Shown here: positions 5,095-8,874 of the stretch, piece by piece
How positions within the stretch are numbered: the first letter of the stretch is position 1
Layout of the letters: each line of letters starts with the position of its first letter
Source: UBA2279 sp041595875
GTDB taxonomy: Bacteria; Actinomycetota; Coriobacteriia; Anaerosomatales; Anaerosomataceae
DNA: 8,874 nucleotides
Assembly (NCBI GenBank): GCA_041595875.1
Contig: JBFHJN010000077.1
Span: 1 to 8,874 of the forward strand
Direction of reading: 5' to 3'
Position numbers and translations under genes: made by a program
The notes under the pieces: generated by a model
The model's database searches: none
Seen by the model: the letters and a program-made list of their open reading frames with translations, nothing else
What the model was told of the DNA's origin: nothing

Positions 5095-6269
5095 TGCTGG
5101 ACGACCGTACGGTAGCGCTCGCCGCTCAAAGTGCGGTCAGCGAGCACGCGGTTCTGTCGGCAAGCGCAGCGTATCGCTGGATCGCGTGCCCCGGGTCAGT
5201 GAGTCTGTCGCACGGCTTGCCGGATACGGCCGGCGCCGCAGCGGCCGAGGGCACGCTGATCCACGAGCTGGGCGAGCTGGCGATGCGCTCGTGGCTGCTA
5301 GGTGAGTCCGTCTCTTTTCCCGAGGGGCGCTGGACTCCGGAGCAGTACGAGCTGATTGCGAACTACCGGGACCACGTCAAGGAGCTCAGCAGCCGCTTCG
5401 GCGACGGGACGGATCCGCTGGTCTTCGTCGAGCAGCGGGTGTCCTACTCTGCCGCTCTGCGGGTGCCGGCAGGCCTGGGCCACGGGACGGCGGATCTGAT
5501 CCTCTACTGGCCCGACAACGGCACGCTGCTCGTCGTCGACCTCAAGACTGGCCGCCGACCGGTCCGCTCGTCGGTCAATCCGCAGGGGATGCTCTACGCT
5601 CGTGGCGCGGCGGACCTCGTGTCCTGGGCGGGTGACGTCCAGCGCGTCGTGATCGCGATCTCGCAGGGTCGCACAGGCAACTGGTCGGACTGGGAGACGT
5701 CGATCGCCGAGATCGACCAGTGGATCACCGATGTGGCGGCGCCGGCGGCACAGAACGCACTGTCCGCGAAGCCGCGGTTCCACCCGGGCGACCACTGCGA
5801 ATACTGCAAGGCCGCAGCGACATGCGCTACGCGAGCCGGGATGCTGACCGCGGTGTTCGACGATCGAGACGATGTGATCCCCGGGCTGCTCTCGCCCGAT
5901 CAGGTTGCCGACCTGTTGCCCAAGGCCAAGCAAATGATCAACTGGGCGACGAACCTCCTCAGTTTCGCCGAGGAGCAAGCAGTGAAATTCGGCCAGGCCT
6001 ACCGCGGCTTCAAGGTGGTGGCCGGCAAAGCAGTGCGGGTGTGGCGTGACGAGGGTGAAGTCGCGCAGCTCCTGCAGTCCGAAGGCTACCAGCCCCAGGA
6101 CATCTACACCCGGAAGCTGATCGGCATTACCGCTGCCGAGAAGTTGCTGGGCAAGAAGCACCCTGTCTTCGAGCTGACCCTCCAGCGACAAGGCGCCCCC
6201 CAGCTGGTGCCGGAGAGCGACCCCCGCTCCCCGCACACAGCCGATATCGATGCTAATTTTGAGGAATGA
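5094..6269 (+). CDS. DUF2800 family PD-(D/E)XK nuclease with Cas4-like cysteine set, 391 aa
   Basis: This matches the DUF2800 phage proteins, a branch of the RecB/Cas4-like PD-(D/E)XK nucleases. In order: SASAAYRWIACPGSV with C32; EGTLIHELGELA with H57 and E61; GHGTADLIL with D133; VVDLKTG with D148 and K150 as the catalytic D-x-K; and the Q163-x3-Y167 motif (QGMLYA). Then HPGDHCEYCKAAATC supplies C234, C237 and C243. With C32 this makes the four-cysteine pattern that binds a 4Fe-4S cluster in Cas4/AddB-type nucleases, so an Fe-S nuclease is likely; the exact activity is inferred. GAGGA at 5083-5087 sits six bases before the ATG, which overlaps the preceding stop (TAATG). It is followed at once by the DUF2815 gene, the usual pairing in phages. 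Confidence 0.92.
   Translation: MLDDRTVALAAQSAVSEHAVLSASAAYRWIACPGSVSLSHGLPDTAGAAAAEGTLIHELGELAMRSWLLGESVSFPEGRWTPEQYELIANYRDHVKELSSRFGDGTDPLVFVEQRVSYSAALRVPAGLGHGTADLILYWPDNGTLLVVDLKTGRRPVRSSVNPQGMLYARGAADLVSWAGDVQRVVIAISQGRTGNWSDWETSIAEIDQWITDVAAPAAQNALSAKPRFHPGDHCEYCKAAATCATRAGMLTAVFDDRDDVIPGLLSPDQVADLLPKAKQMINWATNLLSFAEEQAVKFGQAYRGFKVVAGKAVRVWRDEGEVAQLLQSEGYQPQDIYTRKLIGITAAEKLLGKKHPVFELTLQRQGAPQLVPESDPRSPHTADIDANFEE
5199..5213. promoter_or_regulatory. Operator-like site inside the DUF2800 gene, GTGAGTCTGTCGCAC
   Basis: A perfect left arm and CGCAC right arm, the same right arm as operator 2. It encodes VSLSH in the conserved N-terminal segment, so it may be chance. Listed as a weak candidate. 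Confidence 0.25.
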
Positions 6270-6274
6270 GCCAA

Positions 6275-6901
6275 ATGTCAAAAGTCGTCCAGCTTTCCCC
6301 GACCATGATTCGCACCGGCCTGGTCCGCCTGTCCTACCCGAAGATTTTCCACCCCGAGCCCAAGAAGGACGAAAAGGGCAACACCGTGATGGGGCCCGAC
6401 GGGCAGCCGGTGCTGCAATACTCGACCGCCTTGATCATCCCCAAAGGCAGCGAGACGGCCAAGGCCCTGGAGGAGTGCATGAAGGTGGCCGCCCGCGAGT
6501 ACTTCAACGGCAAGCCGCCTGGCTCGTGGGCCAAGGGACTGCGCGACGGCGACACCGATCCGACCGCGATGAACGACCCGACGGACCCCAGCAAGGGCCG
6601 CAAGCCCGAGCTTGAGGGCAACTACTGGATCAACGCGACTTCGAGGGTCAAGCCGCGTGTGATCGGCCGCACCAAGGACGACTTCACGGGCGACTTCAAG
6701 GTGCTGACCGAGGGGGAGATCAAGGCCGGCGACTACGTCTACGCCCAGATCAACGCATACGGCTTCGACGTCGGCGTGAACAAAGGCGTGGCCTTCGGGT
6801 TTGTCGCGATCCAGTTGCGCGAAGAGGGCGAAGCGCTGTCCGGCGTGGCCTTCAACGCTGCCGCCTTCGAAGACGACGAGGAAATTGCCGAGTCGTTCTG
6901 A
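6275..6901 (+). CDS. DUF2815 family single-stranded-DNA-binding protein, 208 aa
   Basis: The sequence fits DUF2815, a phage family of gp2.5-like OB-fold single-strand-binding proteins. Typical features are the opening IRTGLVRLSYPKIFHPEP, YSTALIIPKGSETAKALEEC, the glycine/aspartate-rich RDGDTDPTAMNDPTDPSKGR, EGNYWINATSRVKPRVIG, then GDYVYAQINAYGFDVGVNKG and GVAFGFVAIQLREEGE. The tail EDDEEIAESF is acidic with a terminal phenylalanine, as in SSBs that dock other replication proteins. It should coat single-stranded DNA during replication. I prefer ATG 6275 because GAGGA at 6261-6265 is then nine bases away; the overlapping ATG at 6266 touches that site directly and would add only MSQ. A candidate promoter for the downstream region lies in its last codons. 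Confidence 0.9.
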   Translation: MSKVVQLSPTMIRTGLVRLSYPKIFHPEPKKDEKGNTVMGPDGQPVLQYSTALIIPKGSETAKALEECMKVAAREYFNGKPPGSWAKGLRDGDTDPTAMNDPTDPSKGRKPELEGNYWINATSRVKPRVIGRTKDDFTGDFKVLTEGEIKAGDYVYAQINAYGFDVGVNKGVAFGFVAIQLREEGEALSGVAFNAAAFEDDEEIAESF

Positions 6902-6913
6902 TGCTGGTATCGT
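6885..6913 (+). promoter_or_regulatory. Candidate promoter for the downstream non-coding region (TTGCCG-N17-TATCGT)
   Basis: TTGCCG at 6885-6890 and TATCGT at 6908-6913 each match the sigma-70 consensus at four of six positions, with a 17-base spacer. The -10 overlaps the start of operator dyad 5, the same arrangement as at 3832-3864. The expected start near 6920 would place the whole region 6930-7495 in the transcript. This is a prediction by eye. Confidence 0.4.
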
Positions 6914-6926
6914 GAGCACGTCTCAC
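6912..6926. promoter_or_regulatory. Operator dyad 5, GTGAGCACGTCTCAC
   Basis: A perfect GTGAG/CTCAC dyad with a five-base spacer, 10 bases after the DUF2815 stop and about 4 kb from the repressor gene. It covers the likely start point of a transcript through the following 570 non-coding bases, so the repressor may control that transcript directly. Confidence 0.72.
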
Positions 6927-7495
6927 TAGTAGCGGCATCCGTCTGGCACCTGCGGTACAGCATCGGCGAGTAGCACGGCGCCACGCTGGATTCTCCAAGA
7001 GCTCCGAGGATAGGGGCAAGGTGCTGAAGTCCTGACGGCCGGGAAAGACCGGCGCCCACACGCATGCACCCGGATCTTGGTCGGCGCGGCGACCGTTCAA
7101 AAATAGCCCGTATGTGCGCAAGCACACTCCTTGGTATGGGGGTCCGGGTGCAGCCGTGTGGGTTCCACGGGCCACTAGCCCAGCGTCGTGAAGCCGACGC
7201 CACCGATGACCCGACAAGGGCGGGTAGGTGCATGACAGCAACAGCGAAGGGTGTCCCGGTTCGATCCCGAGCGCGCCCGTGGAGCCCACCCTGTTTTGGC
7301 GCACAGGAAAGAGCGCGGGCATGAAAAACCACATTGGCCAGCGGCAAGCCGCATCTACCCCGAAACCCGGTCGGGGCCGCACAAGTGGGCAAGGTTCGCT
7401 CTTTTTCCTGTGGGTCAAGCAGGCAACCACTGCCTGTCGGGTTGGGGGAACCTGGCCGCCCACTGTCTCACTGTCTCACTACCAAGGAGTTACCC
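6927..7495 (+). ncRNA. Candidate large structured non-coding RNA
   Basis: No supportable gene lies in 6902-7495. The plus strand folds on inspection into several domains. 6972-7025: AGCAC/GTGCT closes two small hairpins. 7038-7053: GCCGG/CCGGC. 7055-7076 pairs with 7141-7162 in a helix of about 20 bp with one 2-by-2 internal loop, enclosing hairpins 7079-7094 and 7107-7140; the latter has a GCAA tetraloop. 7183-7200: a six-bp hairpin. 7201-7230: a two-step hairpin. 7248-7253/7287-7292: encloses a T-loop-like GGTTCGATCC. 7302-7315/7397-7412: a 14-bp helix with a two-base bulge, enclosing hairpins 7341-7352 and 7358-7376. 7420-7436: CAGGCA/TGCCTG. Size and style recall the phage-borne GOLLD and ROOL classes, but I cannot match their sequences. 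It could also be a long 5' leader of the next gene. Confidence 0.5.
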
Positions 7496-8020
7496 ATGCC
7501 TCGCGAACCAAAGACGGCGCGCATCGTACGCGTGCGTCGGTCCCGTATCCTCGAGCTGCTGGCCGCCGGCCCGATCACGTTCAAGGACGTCATCGCGGCC
7601 TGTGACTGTGACTACCGGCAAGCCTGGGCCGGCCTGCGCCGGATCCACAAGGAAGTCCCGAAGCCGATTTACGTCAAGGCCTGGCTGGCGCCGGCGCACG
7701 GCAAGCCATTCCCTCAGTTCGCACTCGGCGACCAGGAAGATGCACCGCGTCCGAGGGCCCTGACCGACAGCGAAAAGTCTGCTGCCTGGCGCGCTCGCAC
7801 GCACTGGGGCCGATCCGTCGAGCAGATCAACAAGCAGCTGGAGGCGCGGCTCGCAGTCGTACATGAGCGCTATGCCCGCGAGATCCAGCAGCTCGAAGAC
7901 GCCGCCCGCGTTGCGCGCCTGTCGCTTACCCGCAAAGCCCGCCGCCGGGGGGCGACGCCGCTGCCGTCCGGCCCGCTCTCGACACTGACACAGTTGCGAC
8001 TGGCCACCGAGGCGGTCTGA
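7496..8020 (+). CDS. Winged-helix N-terminal, coiled-coil phage protein, 174 aa
   Basis: Residues about 10-60 look like a winged helix-turn-helix: VRRSRILELLAAGPITFKDV, then IAACDCDYRQAWAGLRRIHK and a short wing (VPKPIYVKAWL). This type, with the phrase 'I..LLA.GP.T..D', is frequent in phage regulators and replication accessory proteins. Residues about 88-150 form a charged helical or coiled-coil segment (KSAAWRARTHWGRSVEQINK, LEARLAVVHERYAREIQQLE), followed by a basic tail (TRKARRRG). It probably binds nucleic acid; the specific role is unknown. I chose ATG 7496 because AAGGAG at 7484-7489 is six bases upstream. The frame could be extended to 7334, but that runs through the structured non-coding region. 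The stop overlaps the methyltransferase start (TGATG). Confidence 0.8.
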   Translation: MPREPKTARIVRVRRSRILELLAAGPITFKDVIAACDCDYRQAWAGLRRIHKEVPKPIYVKAWLAPAHGKPFPQFALGDQEDAPRPRALTDSEKSAAWRARTHWGRSVEQINKQLEARLAVVHERYAREIQQLEDAARVARLSLTRKARRRGATPLPSGPLSTLTQLRLATEAV

Positions 8021-8874
8021 TGCGCTATTTGTCTATTTGCAGCGGCATTGAGGCAGCCAGCGTCGCTTGGCACTCGCTGGGTTGGACTGCGGTCGCCTTC
8101 GCCGAGGTCGAGCGGTTTCCGGCTGCAGTACTGGAACACCGCTTCCGCGACGTATGGAACGCGGGGGATCTTCACGACGTAGGTGAGTACGTCTCATGCG
8201 GCATCATCGAAGCACCCGACGTGCTGGTGGGCGGAACGCCGTGCCAGGCGTTTAGTGTTGCCGGCGCGCGGCGGTCCCTTGAGGATGCGCGCGGCAACTT
8301 GTCCCTTGTGTTCTGTGAGCTTGCCAATGTCATTGACCAACATCGACGCACCGAAGGAAAAGAGCCCAGCATCATCGTGTGGGAGAACGTCCCCGGCGTC
8401 CTCAGCACCAAGGACAACGCGTTCGGTTGCTTCCTTGCTGGCCTTGCCGGAGAAGACATACCGCTCGTCCCGCCAAGGCCCCGGTGGTCGAACGCAGGTG
8501 TTGTGCTTGGACCCGAGAGAACAGTCGCGTGGCGGATCCTCGATGCCCAACATTTCGGACTGGCCCAACGACGCCGACGTGTGTTCGTTGTCGCAAGTGC
8601 TCGAGCAGGGTTCGATCCCGCCACGGTACTTTTTGAGTGGGACGGCGTGCGCCGGGATACTGCGCCGCGCCGCGAAGCGCGGGAAGACACTACCGGCAGC
8701 ACTGGAGACGGCATTGCGCGATGCCTCACGACCGGAGAAGCAAAGCGGCAGGAATGGGAAACCTGCAACTTCGTCGCCGACATTGCACCGACATTGCGCG
8801 CTGGCGGGAACGTGACCGGCGGCGACCGCCCGCCGGGCACTGACGTTGATACCTGCGAATCGCTCATCGCCTTC
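8020..8874 (+). CDS. DNA (cytosine-5) methyltransferase, 3' end outside window
   Basis: The frame stays open for 285 codons to the window edge, so the gene is partial. Motif I is SICSGIEAASVAWHSLGW (5-22), which should hold S-adenosylmethionine. Motif IV is GGTPCQAFSVAG with catalytic C75. Motif VI is WENVPGVL with E122. Motif VIII is QRRRRVFVVA (183-192). The target-recognition part lies in the 90 or so residues after it; motifs IX and X, which complete the enzyme, are expected further downstream. It methylates cytosine at carbon 5 in a specific site; as no restriction partner is visible, it is likely an orphan phage enzyme that protects phage DNA. The ATG overlaps the preceding stop, with GAGG at 8009-8012. 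An operator-like site lies in its codons 55-60. Confidence 0.93.
   Translation, partial: MRYLSICSGIEAASVAWHSLGWTAVAFAEVERFPAAVLEHRFRDVWNAGDLHDVGEYVSCGIIEAPDVLVGGTPCQAFSVAGARRSLEDARGNLSLVFCELANVIDQHRRTEGKEPSIIVWENVPGVLSTKDNAFGCFLAGLAGEDIPLVPPRPRWSNAGVVLGPERTVAWRILDAQHFGLAQRRRRVFVVASARAGFDPATVLFEWDGVRRDTAPRREAREDTTGSTGDGIARCLTTGEAKRQEWETCNFVADIAPTLRAGGNVTGGDRPPGTDVDTCESLIAF
8183..8197. promoter_or_regulatory. Operator-like site inside the methyltransferase gene, GTGAGTACGTCTCAT
   Basis: It matches the dyad arms at nine of ten positions, and its spacer TACGT equals that of operator 4. It lies about 160 bases into the methyltransferase gene (codons 55-60). A repressor bound there could block elongation, or it may be a chance match. 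Confidence 0.4.

Noticed and set aside
5302..5316. Further operator-like GTGAGTCCGTCTCTT in the DUF2800 gene
   Set aside because: The right arm matches CTCAC at only three of five positions; it is likely a chance coding sequence.
7208..7280. Possible tRNA, from the T-arm-like CCCGG-TTCGATC-CCGAG and nearby GGGCGGG/CGCGCCC arms
   Set aside because: The stems have mismatches, there is no GG in the D-loop position, and too few bases remain for an anticodon arm. It is better seen as a T-loop-like part of the structured region.
7064..7324. Plus-strand frame of 86 codons in the non-coding region
   Set aside because: No ribosome site precedes the ATG, there is no family resemblance, and the frame crosses the long helix at 7055-7162.
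7397..7412. T-run after a stem (CGCTCTTTTT) as a rho-independent terminator
   Set aside because: The T-run lies inside the pairing arm and not after a closed GC hairpin; the following bases pair with 7302-7309.
6739..7463. Minus-strand frames of 203-217 codons over the non-coding region
   Set aside because: They overlap the end of the DUF2815 gene, show no recognisable domain, and their Arg/Pro/Cys-rich composition is that of chance GC-rich frames.
7463..7480. Direct repeat CTGTCTCA CTGTCTCA ahead of the 7496 gene, containing two CTCAC arms
   Set aside because: Neither CTCAC has a GTGAG partner at the right spacing, so they are not operator dyads; it is a simple short duplication.
8172..8867. 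Minus-strand frame of 231 codons at the right end
   Set aside because: It lies opposite the methyltransferase, whose motifs are unmistakable; the reverse frame is serine/arginine/proline-rich with no domain.

Overview
This window looks like the early control and DNA-replication region of a temperate phage or prophage from a GC-rich host, most likely a proteobacterium. The evidence is a divergent repressor/Cro-like switch, a CII-family regulator, a TraR/DksA-type zinc-finger protein, and a block of phage replication-type genes (VRR-NUC nuclease, SNF2-type helicase, DUF2800 nuclease, DUF2815 single-strand-binding protein) packed with 1-4 base overlaps. No integrase, structural, lysis or tRNA gene is visible. 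The host is inferred only from gene types and base composition.

Layout: 1-410 holds two small rightward genes (zinc finger, helix-turn-helix) whose end overlaps the end of a leftward operon. That operon runs from 2905 down to 349: Cro-like protein, CII-like regulator, VRR-NUC nuclease, helicase, winged-helix protein. A 165-base divergent promoter region (2906-3070) carries two operator dyads. The rightward half begins with a repressor (3071-3823) whose C-terminal half is not a LexA/S24 peptidase. It is followed by a 210-base non-coding stretch with two more operators and unusual inverted repeats. Next comes a tightly coupled set: 51-aa protein, lysine/glutamate-repeat protein, DUF2800 nuclease, DUF2815 protein. 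About 594 non-coding bases follow (6902-7495), with an operator at the start and extensive predicted base-pairing. The window ends with a winged-helix/coiled-coil protein and a cytosine-5 DNA methyltransferase that runs off the end.

How it works together: the repressor probably binds a dyad GTGAG-N5-CTCAC that recurs at the divergent promoter, ahead of the rightward replication genes, ahead of the non-coding RNA candidate, and possibly inside two genes. One repressor may therefore silence several early transcripts. When it is lifted, the leftward operon supplies nuclease and helicase while the rightward operon supplies the DUF2800 nuclease and the single-strand-binding protein.

The most interesting items are (1) the candidate large structured RNA at about 6970-7465, with a helix of about 19-22 bp over a branched interior and a GNRA-capped hairpin; (2) the dispersed operator regulon; (3) the 3835-3985 repeat array, in which a middle arm can pair with either of two partners; and (4) the repressor with an unrecognised C-terminal domain.
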